Of a stretch of 64,000 nucleotides of DNA, positions 11,716-21,534 are shown piece by piece. The stretch's first letter is position 1, and each line of letters starts with the position of its first letter. Under the pieces are notes generated by a model. The model was not told the origin of the DNA. It was given only the letters and a program-made list of their open reading frames with translations, and did no database searches. Source of the stretch: Branchipolynoe longqiensis (Eukaryota > Annelida > Polychaeta > Phyllodocida > Polynoidae); contig CM059186.1 in the NCBI GenBank assembly GCA_030323885.1, forward strand, positions 169,865,230 to 169,929,229, given 5' to 3'. Position numbers and translations under genes: made by a program.

Positions 11716-12075
11716 TAAAAGTCTCCCTAGAATGCGGCTAGCCTGAGGCTATATACGAGGTAAAATAGATTAGTTAGACGAACTACCTTGGTATAGAATG
11801 ATGGATAAACTATTGTTTTCCCTGAGGTATAAGCCTCGGCTAGACGTGGGTGAGGGGCCCACCTCCACACCCTCCACAACCCTACCACGTCTAGTCTGTT
11901 GCTTGTACAAAGGAAACATTAGTTTTTTAAAGAAATTTATTAGAGATCATTTATCCTGAATTAGTAGTAAAGATTGCTGGACCCGGATGTGCTTATCTCT
12001 CGTCCTACCACGTCTAGCCGAGGCTTATACTCGGGACAACAATAGTTTATCCATCACTCTATAACCCAATGGTAA
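11716..12075. repeat. Right terminal and internal complementary region of the DIRS-like element
   Basis: Two segments each complement part of the left terminus (see 6455-6526). Between them, 11815-11850 (attgttttccctgaggtataagcc) is itself inverted at 12020-12055 (ggcttatactcgggacaacaat), so this block forms its own foldback. Confidence 0.65.
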
Positions 12076-12094
12076 GATTCGTCTAACTAATCTC

Positions 12095-12097
<3 letters not shown>

Positions 12098-12146
<49 letters not shown>
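12098..12146. repeat. TA microsatellite
   Basis: (TA)n run at the right edge of the DIRS-like element. Confidence 0.95.
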
Positions 12147-12148
<2 letters not shown>

Positions 12149-12620
12149 ATGCACTTGATTTGACCTTGCTTGTTATGTAATTTATTCTAATGCAGATTGT
12201 GTGCCCCCTACGATAGACCCTGCTATTTTAACATCCAACACTTGCTTGTGTAGATTGAGCCTGGGAGTGTGGTTATATTTTAAATGGCAAGTGTAAACTA
12301 CAGTGTCAGACACCGGTCAATGTGTTGTGTAGAAGAATCATAGACACCACGTGATAGCTGTTGTTACATTTAGGTACAGCACAGTTATAAAGTTTCCCAT
12401 TTTTCTTAAATATTTGGCATTCTTAACAATGCCATTGGACATTGTAGTATCTATGTCCTTCATTGAGTATTTAAAAATGTGAGCATGCTTCAAGAACTAA
12501 GTCTCAATTTGTAATAGATATTGAATTGGTTCCCAATGTATATGATGGTACTGCATGCATTCTGAACCCGTGTATGGCATTAGTTGCACAAAACTGCATT
12601 TATTTATGGAATCAAAATAT
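12147..12620. other. No gene recognised
   Basis: AT-rich non-coding sequence without a long open frame or recognised repeat. Confidence 0.5.
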
Positions 12621-12624
12621 AGAT

Positions 12625-12990
12625 CAGGGATGGAAGATCTCTACGATTTCGCGGATTTCCGCGATTTGTTATCTTCACTGATTAATGTTAAATAAAAATA
12701 CCAAGGAATCAGGATATATAATTATGATAAGACTTGATTAGTTCGAAACCCATTCTTATATGATCTTAGATGTTGCGAGAACATGCAACGCAAACAAGAG
12801 CGAGTTAGGTATTGGTGATACCATAGCCACAACCAGGATAGTTGAAAGCTGACTTGCGGCATTTCCCCCACGATTCCCTGATAGTGCTAATCTATTGTGG
12901 GAAAATCCAAGTTCTCACAGAAATTCACCATTGGTCTAATAATCTCGGCTTGATTTCCGCGATTTTTGCCAAACACCATTTTCATCCCTG
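12625..12990. repeat. hAT-like MITE
   Basis: A 366-bp element starting CAGGGATGGAAG and ending CATCCCTG; subterminal cgcggatttccgcg is matched by gatttccgcgattt near the other end. CAGGGATG termini are common in hAT elements. No clear 8-bp target duplication was seen. Confidence 0.55.
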
Positions 12991-13300
12991 ATCGATATTT
13001 ACAAAGTTGCTTGAAGACAACGATGTGGTGTGAGGAGGTATATGTGTTTTTTTAATTTATGTAAAGTGACATTGACTGTCCAGATTTCCCGCGTTTTATG
13101 TGACTGAATATTGTATGGAAGATATGAATTAGTGTTACAATAAAACGACAGAATTAACAAACTAATGGCTGGTCTCTTGTTTCTACTGCATGTTCTGGGA
13201 CGATTCTACTAGAATACTATTTCAAAGCGATATTCAGATAGGCGTAAAAGTTGAAGGGGCACTAACATGACCAAAACAACTTGACTTATTCACGGTTATT
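12991..13300. other. No gene recognised; AATAAA present
   Basis: Non-coding. AATAAA at 13139-13144 resembles a polyadenylation signal, but no upstream exon can be tied to it. Confidence 0.4.
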
Positions 13301-13302
13301 AT

Positions 13303-13384
13303 GATCAAAGCCCGTGGGTTCGAATGCCCTGATCTACCAAAACGGGAGATGGACGCTCAACCCTTTCAGCCATCCCGTCTGGTC
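13303..13384 (-). repeat. SINE head fragment (family B)
   Basis: Antisense tRNA-like head: gggttcgaatgccc, gatctaccaaaacgggaga, ending gccatcccgtctggt. The SINE body is missing. Confidence 0.7.
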
Positions 13385-13713
13385 CGATATGGTCGGGTGT
13401 TTTTGAATTTTTGTCACATTGCTTCAAGTAAATACATTAGGTTGACCGTTCGTTCTAGTAGTCCCTATTAAAGGGGCAGCTACGTCACCAATGCAACTTT
13501 AGGAAGCCATTCAAATATGACGTAATTGCAACTTTTGCAGGCCATTAAAATAGTACGTAACGCTTTGGGGGTGAGGGTTGGGTGTGGGTTCAAGCGTTAT
13601 GTGGCGCAACAAGAGGTGGGGTGTGTATTGATACGAACAACGCTAGCTAGCACCATTTTCAAGCCAAAGTCTTTTAATATCAGTATTATTTACCAGCAAC
13701 AGTGATAAAGTGA

Positions 13714-13720
<7 letters not shown>

Positions 13721-13764
<44 letters not shown>

Positions 13765-13768
13765 ACAC

Positions 13769-13805
<37 letters not shown>
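13721..13805. repeat. TA microsatellite
   Basis: Interrupted (TA)n next to the left end of PAT-like copy 2. Confidence 0.95.
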
Positions 13806-13806
<1 letters not shown>

Positions 13807-13838
13807 GTAAGAAATATATATGTACAAAACAATATATA

Positions 13839-14018
13839 TAAATTATATAATAACATTATATATATATAGGTATCGGAGAAGAAGTCGTTTCAAGGTTGTA
13901 TGAGTTCGGACCTTAGCAGCATGCCTGCGCATTGTCCGGTGTGGCTGATTGCCGGCTTGCTGCCGTCGCTGATATATACTCAATGTCCTGCGCCGGTTCG
14001 CCACACTTACACCGAAAA
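13839..14018 (+). repeat. Split direct repeat A1 of PAT-like copy 2
   Basis: Begins taaattatataa and includes ggtatcggagaagaagtcg. It matches 18253-18432 and contains the first plausible gag ATG (13983). Confidence 0.9.
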
Positions 14019-14810
14019 TTTTTCCGTGGCTCGCACACGTTTTCATCAACAAGTACACGGGAAGAGAGGGACGACAGACAAACAGAGGAAATGGGTCGTA
14101 CGGTGATATTGTCTGCTGGCGTTACTGCTGCAGGTGAAGGTGGCGGCGATAGCTTGCTACGACCGGTGGGCACGGTCGTCAGCGTACTTCCGAAGGAGGA
14201 GGACCGGTTCTCTCCATATGGAACAACCCGGGAGTCGCGACCGGCTTCGCGTGGGAGAAGGCACCGTCGGTCAGCTTCGCGCTCAGAAAGCAGAAGTACA
14301 AGCGGAAGTCGACGGAGACGGAGTAAGTGGTCACTAAGAAAATTCACCATTGCTCGGAAAAGTGTCAGACGACTGAATGCGTATGAATTGATAGGTGCTT
14401 CTATCCGGTGGTTCCTGTCCATTGATGGTCTGGGAATGTTAGATGCTCGTGCTTTCCTAGAACACATTGAATTGCTAACGATACGTGCTATGCATAATGA
14501 TTTTCGGGATATGTCCCATATCGAATATGATCTGAGTATACGTGTCTTAGCGGAAAAGGTGGGATTCAAGGCATTCTCAGAGGTATACACTGGAAAGAGT
14601 GTTCGCCTTTATGGCGCGCAGGACATGCGGAACAGCAAGAGTAGTTACAGTAGAAAAACTTCAGAGAGTTTGAAAGAGACCAACCGTGCTTGTTTCAAAT
14701 GGAATAAAGATTATGGATGCTCCAGGTCAGAAGAGGATTGTGGCTATGGCCATTGGTGCAGCAAATGTAAAAGCAAGAGCCATAAGCGATATGACTGCAG
14801 ACATGAGTGA
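13983..14810 (+). CDS. gag: Gag-like zinc-finger protein, PAT-like copy 2
   Basis: 275 residues from ATG 13983; the frame is open further upstream but without an earlier ATG. A second ATG at 14094 is an alternative start. An Arg/Ser-rich block ends in RRRRSKWSLRK, as in copy 1, and is followed by a conserved helical region (AYELIGASIRW, GFKAFSEVYTG). The C-terminus has a C-x8-C-x6-C-x3-H finger (CFKWNKDYGC...GYGH) and a C-x2-C-x4-H-x4-C zinc knuckle (CSKCKSKSHKRYDC). It probably packages element RNA. It ends at TGA 14808-14810, after which the same frame stays open through pol. Confidence 0.8.
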   Translation: MSCAGSPHLHRKFFRGSHTFSSTSTREERDDRQTEEMGRTVILSAGVTAAGEGGGDSLLRPVGTVVSVLPKEEDRFSPYGTTRESRPASRGRRHRRSASRSESRSTSGSRRRRSKWSLRKFTIARKSVRRLNAYELIGASIRWFLSIDGLGMLDARAFLEHIELLTIRAMHNDFRDMSHIEYDLSIRVLAEKVGFKAFSEVYTGKSVRLYGAQDMRNSKSSYSRKTSESLKETNRACFKWNKDYGCSRSEEDCGYGHWCSKCKSKSHKRYDCRHE

Positions 14811-17090
14811 CAATGTGAACGTCGAGGAAATAATGATAAAGTTGCTCGGCCGCCAGTGTCGAGTGCAGTCTATAATTGCAGTGCTATTAAGGCGCCAACT
14901 GATGACCCTAAAAGGGTTGAGTGCATGGAATGTGATACTTTAACTGTTTCGGACATTGTTAATTGCTCTGATATTAATTGCATGGAATGTGATTGTATCC
15001 CTATTACTAAAATTGTTGGTTGCAAAGATGGTCGTACATACCTGAATGACTCGTCTGGCTTTGGCATGACAGCCTCAATTGAGGCTGATTCACATTTGAC
15101 TATTTTGAGGGATATTCTAACTTGTACTAATTCTTCAATCAACGCAGACCTTGTGTCGGTACTTAGCACTTCAGATGTTACAGGGGTTGAACCCGAAACT
15201 CACTTAAGCGGTTTGAACGAGGTGGAATATGATAATCTTTCCCAGTCAAGCATTGCTGAAGAAGTATGTGTAAATGACACGATTAATAATTGGTTGGAAA
15301 CCGAAGAGAATTCTGATACTAAGATGTTTAAAGTTGAGACTATCACAGGCACTTCAGACTATTATAAAATATCTATATGTGAGACTGAGACTAGTTCTCC
15401 TTTGATATTTTATGTAACTGTTGACTGTATAAAATGCATATGTACATGTACCCATTTAATTGGAGGAGTGAGGGCACAGCTTAAGCCTTGTCGCTTCTTT
15501 GCGGAATGTTTCCTTCGGGGCGATACCGACCCTGATTGGGCTTATATTCTTTGGGGAGTAACTTTTGGTTTTCGAGTAATTAATGTCGACTCTGACTTAC
15601 GGTACAATGCCCCATTCAGAAAGATAAGGTGGCCTGAATACAAAAAGATTGTAGAACACAAACTAAATAGTGAGCTGTCTCAAGATATAATATCTATAGT
15701 AGAGGGGCCACAATTATGTAATCACACCATTTTCTGTGTCCCAAAGGACGGGGGTGGTGGTAGATTGATAGTCGATTGCAGCAAGCCCAAAGGTAACTCT
15801 GTCAATAATTATACAGATCAAGCAGCATCAAAATTTAAATATAACAGCGTTGATCATGTAGCTGAGCTAATGCGTGAGGGTGATTACCTATCCACTGTTG
15901 ACGTAAAAGACGCATATAGAGCTATTTCGATTCATCCAGAGGATACTAAGAAGCAGGGCCTATCTTGGAAGTTTGACGGGGATGATACTGTAACATTCAT
16001 GAAGGATAATCGTCTCTGTATGGGATTAGCTTCCAGCGCCTTTATTTTTTTGAAGTGTTCAGACTTCATTACTAGATGTGCGATATGCCAGGGTGTATCT
16101 AGAATAGTTAATTACTTGGACGATTTTTGCTTGCTTGCCTCTGATGAGTCTATGGCCATAAATGACCAGGTTGTTCTTATTGCCATTCTTAGAAGATTAG
16201 GTTTCTACATTAATTATAAGAAAGTTGTTGCACCGAGTACAGACATACGATTCTTAGGAATTATGATAAATTCTGAAACATTGGAGATGCGTCTCCCAGA
16301 TGACAAGCTTTTGAAGCTTCAAGAGATCCTGAAGTGGTATAGAGGCAAGAAGAAAGTCCGAAAGAAAGATCTTGAGAGATTAGGTGGGCTGTTAGCTCAT
16401 TGCTCCAAAGTGGTGAGGGGTGGCAGGACTTTTTCCCGCCACATATACGATCTGATAGGCACGGTAGCAGAGCCTTACTATATGATACGATTATCGGCTG
16501 GGTTTAGAGAGGATATCAATTGGTGGGCTGATTACGTTCAGGTTTTCAATGGCAAAGCAAAGATTTTAGGGAAGTTTGCCCAGTTCCATGCTGTTTATTC
16601 GGATGCGTCCGACTGGGGCTATGGTGCCACGTTTAGGGATGACTGGACAGTTGGAACTTTTATTGATACCTACGATCAGCAATTGATTAAGTATGCAGGC
16701 CACCATTACTCTAAGCCAGAAGAGAAGATAGCAAAATCCCATATAAATGTTCGGGAAATGTGGGCTGTGTTCGCCGCGGCTCAGAGGTGGTCGCACACCT
16801 GGCATGATTCCTCGATTATGTTTGTCACAGATAGTGCGACGGTCCAGTCAGCACTTAAGGCAGGTCGCTCAAAATCAAAAGAGATAATGAGTATCATCAG
16901 GCACCTCTTTTGGATATCAGTAATGAACAATTTTGACTTTAGGTCTATATATATTAGAGGGTCAGAAAATATTGTGTGTGATGCTTTAAGTAGGCTAAAT
17001 CTTGGTAATAGCCATCTAAGAATTAGTAATGTTGATAAATCGAGCTTAATGTGTTGTTGTGATGTATTCAAATCTTCTTTGCAGGGCTAG
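14811..17090 (+). CDS. pol: RT-RNase H polyprotein, PAT-like copy 2
   Basis: 759 codons in the gag frame, directly after its UGA. No convincing ATG opens it, so readthrough or another mechanism is likely. Counting from 14856: a Cys-rich box (CICTCTHLI, residues 194-202), RT fingers FCVPKDGGGGRLIVDCS (293-309), motif A VDVKDAYRA (348-356), motif B NRLCMGLASSAFIF (385-398), catalytic YLDD (420-423) and motif E IRFLGIMI (464-471). A connection and RNase H with D583, E634, D659 and D709 (YSDASDWGYGA, HINVREMWAV, FVTDSATVQ, VCDALSRL) follow. All catalytic residues are present. The end overlaps the YR frame by 28 nt. Confidence 0.88.
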   Translation, partial: QCERRGNNDKVARPPVSSAVYNCSAIKAPTDDPKRVECMECDTLTVSDIVNCSDINCMECDCIPITKIVGCKDGRTYLNDSSGFGMTASIEADSHLTILRDILTCTNSSINADLVSVLSTSDVTGVEPETHLSGLNEVEYDNLSQSSIAEEVCVNDTINNWLETEENSDTKMFKVETITGTSDYYKISICETETSSPLIFYVTVDCIKCICTCTHLIGGVRAQLKPCRFFAECFLRGDTDPDWAYILWGVTFGFRVINVDSDLRYNAPFRKIRWPEYKKIVEHKLNSELSQDIISIVEGPQLCNHTIFCVPKDGGGGRLIVDCSKPKGNSVNNYTDQAASKFKYNSVDHVAELMREGDYLSTVDVKDAYRAISIHPEDTKKQGLSWKFDGDDTVTFMKDNRLCMGLASSAFIFLKCSDFITRCAICQGVSRIVNYLDDFCLLASDESMAINDQVVLIAILRRLGFYINYKKVVAPSTDIRFLGIMINSETLEMRLPDDKLLKLQEILKWYRGKKKVRKKDLERLGGLLAHCSKVVRGGRTFSRHIYDLIGTVAEPYYMIRLSAGFREDINWWADYVQVFNGKAKILGKFAQFHAVYSDASDWGYGATFRDDWTVGTFIDTYDQQLIKYAGHHYSKPEEKIAKSHINVREMWAVFAAAQRWSHTWHDSSIMFVTDSATVQSALKAGRSKSKEIMSIIRHLFWISVMNNFDFRSIYIRGSENIVCDALSRLNLGNSHLRISNVDKSSLMCCCDVFKSSLQG

Positions 17091-18040
17091 CTGAGTTATC
17101 CGTTGAGCAGAAGGAATTCCAAGCTTTATATTACGCACCTAATTCGCTACTGGCTAGGAATACCCAAGTCAAGAAATATTTACAGTTTATAGATATTTAT
17201 TCATTAACACATTGTCCGTTGCCATGTTCTGACGAGCAAGTCGCGCTGTACGCTACCTGGTTAGCAAGAAGCTTTAAGTATGTTTCGATTATTAATTATT
17301 TAAGCGGCTTAAATTTTTTTCTTAAAACTAATGGTTCAACCCCTATTAATTATTCATCATTTATAATTGATTCTACTCTAAAATGCATACGTAGAAAATT
17401 AGGTGACTCGCACAGGCAGGCGGCTCCATTGTTACCATCCATGTTGAGAGCCATTTTTGCTAATCTGGCCATGAGTCCGGGGCATATTGCATGGCGTGCC
17501 GCTGTGTTATGCAGCTTTAGGGCTCTTCTTAGAAAGTGTCAGATAACTGAGGGGGACTCAGTTCTAAGGCGCCGAGACTTCCAATTTTTTGCATGGGGCA
17601 TGCTAATAAGCATTAGAAAATCTAAGACAATCCAGTACAGCGAAAGAGTATTGCAAGTTCCTCTAACAAAATGTCCGGACTTGTTATTGTGTGCTGTTCA
17701 TTGGACATCTCTTCATTTTCGGGATGTAAAAGCTCATCCTGATAGTCCAGCTTTTTTAGTACCGGTTGGGCCCTATTCATATTCGCCTTTGGAATATAAA
17801 ACGTATCAAGCGATGCTGAAGTACTTTGGCCGTAAAGCGGGCTTAGACCCAGATAAGCTTTCATCACACTCCCTCCAGAGGGGAGGATGCACGTATTTGG
17901 CTATGTGTGGAGCCAGTCTGGAGGAAATCAAATCTAGGGGGGATTGGGCTAGTGATGCCGTATTTACATACTTAAAGACCCCTCTTTCTATCCGCATAAT
18001 AAACAACTTACACGTCGCTGCCAGGCTGTCTGGTGACTGA
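17063..18040 (+). CDS. Tyrosine recombinase, PAT-like copy 2
   Basis: Open from just after a TGA at 17060-17062 to the stop at 18038-18040. There is no early ATG; conserved sequence starts near 17084, directly after an acceptor-like aatcttctttgcag (AG at 17083-17084). The N-terminal arm (LLARNTQVKKYLQF) leads to the catalytic domain, with the first Arg in CSFRALLRKCQI and the Tyr in GDWASDAVFTYLKTP. The HxxR box reads HSLQRGGCTYL, with Gln (CAG, 17876-17878) where copy 1 and both Ngaro-type copies have Arg, so activity is doubtful. Role: integration of the circular intermediate. Confidence 0.84.
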   Translation, partial: CIQIFFAGLAELSVEQKEFQALYYAPNSLLARNTQVKKYLQFIDIYSLTHCPLPCSDEQVALYATWLARSFKYVSIINYLSGLNFFLKTNGSTPINYSSFIIDSTLKCIRRKLGDSHRQAAPLLPSMLRAIFANLAMSPGHIAWRAAVLCSFRALLRKCQITEGDSVLRRRDFQFFAWGMLISIRKSKTIQYSERVLQVPLTKCPDLLLCAVHWTSLHFRDVKAHPDSPAFLVPVGPYSYSPLEYKTYQAMLKYFGRKAGLDPDKLSSHSLQRGGCTYLAMCGASLEEIKSRGDWASDAVFTYLKTPLSIRIINNLHVAARLSGD

Positions 18041-18175
18041 TTATTTAATCTAGATCCTTAATTGTAAAAAAAAAAAAAAGAAAACAAAAAAAAGGTTTAT
18101 ATAGGACGATAATTAAGATAATTCGGTTATTATGTCAATATTCATTTGGTCTGGGTGGGTCGCTTCGCTCCTTTT

Positions 18176-18535
18176 GGCTGTTTCTTGCCAGAGTGTTACA
18201 TAAAAGACCTCAGACCAATTCGTATTGTCTTGTCTCTTCGTGGAACTGCTAATAAATTATATAAAAACATTATATATATATAGGTATCGGAGAAGAAGTC
18301 GTTTCGAGGTTGTATGAGTTCGGACCTTAGCAGCGCGCCTGCGCGTTGTCCGGTGTGGCTGATTGCCGGCTCGCTGCCGTCGCTGATATATATTCAATGT
18401 CCTGCGCCGGTTCACCAAACTTACACCGAAAAAATGTTGTATTGATTAAGGCAAGGCTGTTTCTTGCCAGAGAGTTACATAAAAGACCTCAGACCAATTC
18501 GTATTGTCTTGTGTCTTCGTAGAACTGCTTATATA
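18176..18535 (+). repeat. B1-A2-B2 repeats of PAT-like copy 2
   Basis: B1 (18176-18250) and B2 (18455-18530) share tttcttgccagag, gttacataaaagacctcag and attcgtattgtcttg. A2 (18253-18432) lies between them and matches A1. This is the canonical right end of a split-direct-repeat element. Confidence 0.9.
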
Positions 18536-18539
18536 GTTA

Positions 18540-19095
18540 TATATGAGTTTTCCATACCCTTGTATGTTGGGGCGTATTTTCGAGCATTACATACTATTTT
18601 GGAGGATGTATCATCAAGCGCTACAGAGCGTAATCAAGAGGTGGGTGTCTAAGTTTGACAAAAGTAGCGTCAAATATTATTTGAACGGCCCATTCATTCA
18701 CAATTATCACGTTCGGATATGACTATTTATGGTTTGCCTATACTGAAACTGTCCACTCTTTGTGAGTTATGTCGGGCATGTTTGATGGGTGTGTACTCTA
18801 GTGGTTCACTGGACGCTAACTGGAAAACAATGCTAAATACTGGTAGCCATGTTGTCAACTTTTTGATTTATCACCAGGTGGCAGCACCGTAGATCAGTGG
18901 GTGAGCATATATCATGGCATGGCTTATTCAAGGCTGAGTCTCTGTGATCAAGCTATGATTAATATGTAGGGTCATTCAGCCCTGATGACCATTCTCAGCT
19001 GTCTAGAGTAATGCAGGCTATGGGGTGTTTACATTGTTGGACAGGCTTTCTCTATCAAATATAATTGAAACTCGCCTAGACTCATTGACCATTTG
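18540..19095. other. No gene recognised
   Basis: Unique-looking non-coding sequence; open frames here are short and lack family features. Confidence 0.5.
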
Positions 19096-19098
19096 GGA

Positions 19099-19457
19099 CC
19101 AGACAGGATGTTCGAATGAGTTGAACGCCCGTCTCCTGTTTTGGGAGATCGAGGGATCCGAACCCATGGGTTTGTGGGTTCGAACCCTGGTCGAGTCAAA
19201 CCAATGACTTAAAAATTGTTATTTGTCGCTTCCTAGACAGGCGCTCAGTATTATTAGGATAGGGCAAGGACTGGTTGGCTTAGTATCAGGATAATGTGAC
19301 TGAGTGGGATATCAGTTCATGGTGCTGGCAGCCTGGTCTCACAGTGGGGCAGAACTATAAAGGTGCCATGAGTGCGCACTGTCACAAGTCGGTACCTGTC
19401 CTAATATGCCCTTAGATGTTCCTAGGACGTAAAACAACAACACACAAACAAACAAGC
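19099..19457 (+). repeat. tRNA-derived SINE, family B, near full length
   Basis: tRNA-like head (gatgttcgaatgagttga; B box gggttcgaaccctgg), body aaccaatgacttaaaaattg and cttcctagacaggcgctc, then a 3' domain (cacaagtcggtacctgtcc, ccttagatgttcctagg) and an A-rich tail with caaacaaac. The 3' domain resembles the deeply conserved Nin-DC SINE domain; that match is from memory. Confidence 0.82.
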
Positions 19458-19603
19458 ATGGAACATTAATTATAGAGAAAGTTATACAGAAGTAGTTCAC
19501 ATGCGACAATGTTAATACCACAAATCCTGATAATCAATTTGAACCCCTTTAGTATGTTTAATAACCCACGTGATTCCATTTATCTATTCTCTACATGGTA
19601 TTG

Positions 19604-19790
19604 TAATAGTCTGCACAGACCTGTACAACAAGAAGGCAAGGTGTCACACATAAACTAATAGGCAGGGATAGGGTGATGACATTAGGGAGCCTAGGTGGTA
19701 TAATGGCTAGCACACTAGCCCGGAATACAAGAGATGTGGGTTCAAATCCTGCTCTCGGTGCAATATTTCTCATTTCCACCCCTAACAATG
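19604..19790 (+). repeat. tRNA-derived SINE, family A
   Basis: Family A signature: a leader ending in aggcagggatagggtgatg, then ggagcctaggtggtataatg with A-box-like sequence, a B-box-like gggttcaaatcc, and a tail gcaatatttctcatttcc. The 22-bp minisatellite starts right after it. Confidence 0.8.
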
Positions 19791-19813
19791 ATTATGTGTG
19801 GTGGAAAAGAGAA

Positions 19814-21014
19814 GCTTTACAGGGGATCTACATGGACTTAACAGGGGATCTACATGGACTTTACAGGGGATCTACATGGACTTTACAGGGGATCTACATG
19901 GACTTTACAGGGGATCTACATGGACTTTACAGGGAATCTACATGGACTTTACAGGGGATCTACATGGACTTTACAGGGGATCTACATGGACTTTACAGGG
20001 GATCTACATGGACTTTACAGGGGATCTACATGGACTTTACAGGGGATCTACATGGACTCTACAGGGGGTCTACATGGACTTTGCAGGGGATCTACATGGA
20101 CTTTACAGGGGGTCTACATGGACTTTACAGGGGATCTACATGAACTTTGCAGGGGATCTACATGGATTTTGCAGGGGATCTACATGGACTTTACAGGGGA
20201 TCTACATGGACTTTACAGGGGTCTACATGGACTTTACAGGGGGTCTACATGGACTTTACATGGGATCTACATGGACTTTACAAGGGATCTACATGGACTT
20301 TACAGGGGATCTACATGGACTTTACAGGGGGTTTACATGGACTTTACAGGGGATCTACATGGACTTTGCAGGGGATCTACATGGACTTTACAGGGGATCT
20401 ACATGGACTTTACAGGGGATCTACATGGACTTTACAGGGGATCTACATGGACTTTACAGGGGATCTACATGGACTTTACAGGGGATCTACATGGACTTTA
20501 CAGGGGATCTACATGGACTTTGCAGGGGATCTACATGGACTTTGCAGGGGATCTACATGGACTTTACAGGGGATCTACATGGACTTTACAGGGGATCTAC
20601 ATGGACTTACAGGGGATCTATATGGACTTTACAGGGGATCTACATGGACTTTACAGGGGGTCTACATGGACTTTACGGGGGAGCTACATGGAGTTTACAG
20701 GGGATCTACATGGACTTTACAGGGGATCTACATGGACTTTACAGGGGGTTTACATGGACTTTACAGGGGATCTACATGGACTTTACAGGGAATCTACATG
20801 GACTTTACAGGGGATCTACATTGAATTTACAGGGGGTCTACATGGACTTTACAGGGGATCTACATGGACTTTACAGGGGATCTACATTGACTTTACAGGG
20901 GGTATACATGGACTTTACAGGGGATCTACATGGACTTTACAGGGGGTCTATATGGACTTTACAGGGGGTATACATGGACTTTACAGGGGGTATACATGGA
21001 CTTTACAGGTGGTC
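19814..21014 (+). repeat. 22-bp minisatellite, about 54 copies
   Basis: Unit ggggatctacatggacttta + ca, repeated head to tail with scattered substitutions and a few 1-bp indels. Since 22 is not divisible by 3 and the unit has no stop in any + frame, long open frames of over 400 codons arise in all three. They are a by-product of the repeat and not genes. A more diverged version (cttta caggggctttacatggg) continues to about 21530. Confidence 0.95.
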
Positions 21015-21534
21015 TACCGCCGTGATTATGGCATTTGCTGCCGACACGGCGTTAAGCAATCACCACCAACTAACACTGTAACAGGGGGTCTACAGGGGCT
21101 TAATATGGCTTTTCAAAAGCATTACTGGGCTCTACAGGGATTTACAGGAGCTTCACAGGGGCGTCACAGAGGCTTTACAGGGGCTCTACATGGGCTTTAA
21201 AGGGGCTTTCAATTACTTTTACTGGGGCTTAATAAGGCTTTGAATACTGGGGCCTTACTGGGAATTTAAGGAGCTTTACAGGGACTTTTACACGGGATTT
21301 ATGGAGGCTTTGCCGGGACTTTTACAAGGATATACAGGGGGCTTTACATGGGCTTTACAGGAACTTTACATAGGCTTTTATGATGCTTTCCTCGGGATTT
21401 ACAGGATATACAGGGGCTTTACGTGACTTTAGTAAGCTTTACAGGGGTGTTACATGGGCTTTAAATGGGCTTTACAGGGGCTTTAAATGGACTTTACAGG
21501 GGCCTTACAGGGGCTTTGCAGCTCATAGCCAGAG

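Larger units (their letters stand above)
6452..12090 (+). mobile_element. DIRS1-like YR retrotransposon (decayed)
   Basis: Left terminus (about 6455-6526): ttttacctcggtatatagcc, gctagccgcaggctag, then cacatccgggtccagcaat. Inverted counterparts lie on the right in two pieces, 11716-11766 (gcggctagcctgaggctat) and 11970-12060 (attgctggacccggatgtg). This fits the inverted termini and internal complementary region of DIRS1 elements. Between them are gag-, RT-, RNase H- and YR-like remnants in order, broken by many stops. It differs from the PAT-like copies, which use direct repeats. Confidence 0.8.
13839..18535 (+). mobile_element. PAT-like YR retrotransposon, copy 2 (coding nearly intact)
   Basis: A 4.7-kb element with split direct repeats A1 (13839-14018), B1 (18176-18250), A2 (18253-18432) and B2 (18455-18530). 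Gag, RT-RNase H and YR all have long uninterrupted frames; only one UGA separates gag from pol. A1 and A2 differ at about eight of 180 positions, so the copy is not brand new or the repeats do not homogenise. It is the best reference for reading copy 1. Its YR has Gln in place of the HxxR Arg. Confidence 0.88.

Noticed and set aside
19798..21200. Long overlapping frames suggesting a 22-residue-repeat protein
   Set aside because: All three frames are open because of the 22-bp unit; there is no start context, splice signal or codon bias, and nothing distinguishes one frame.
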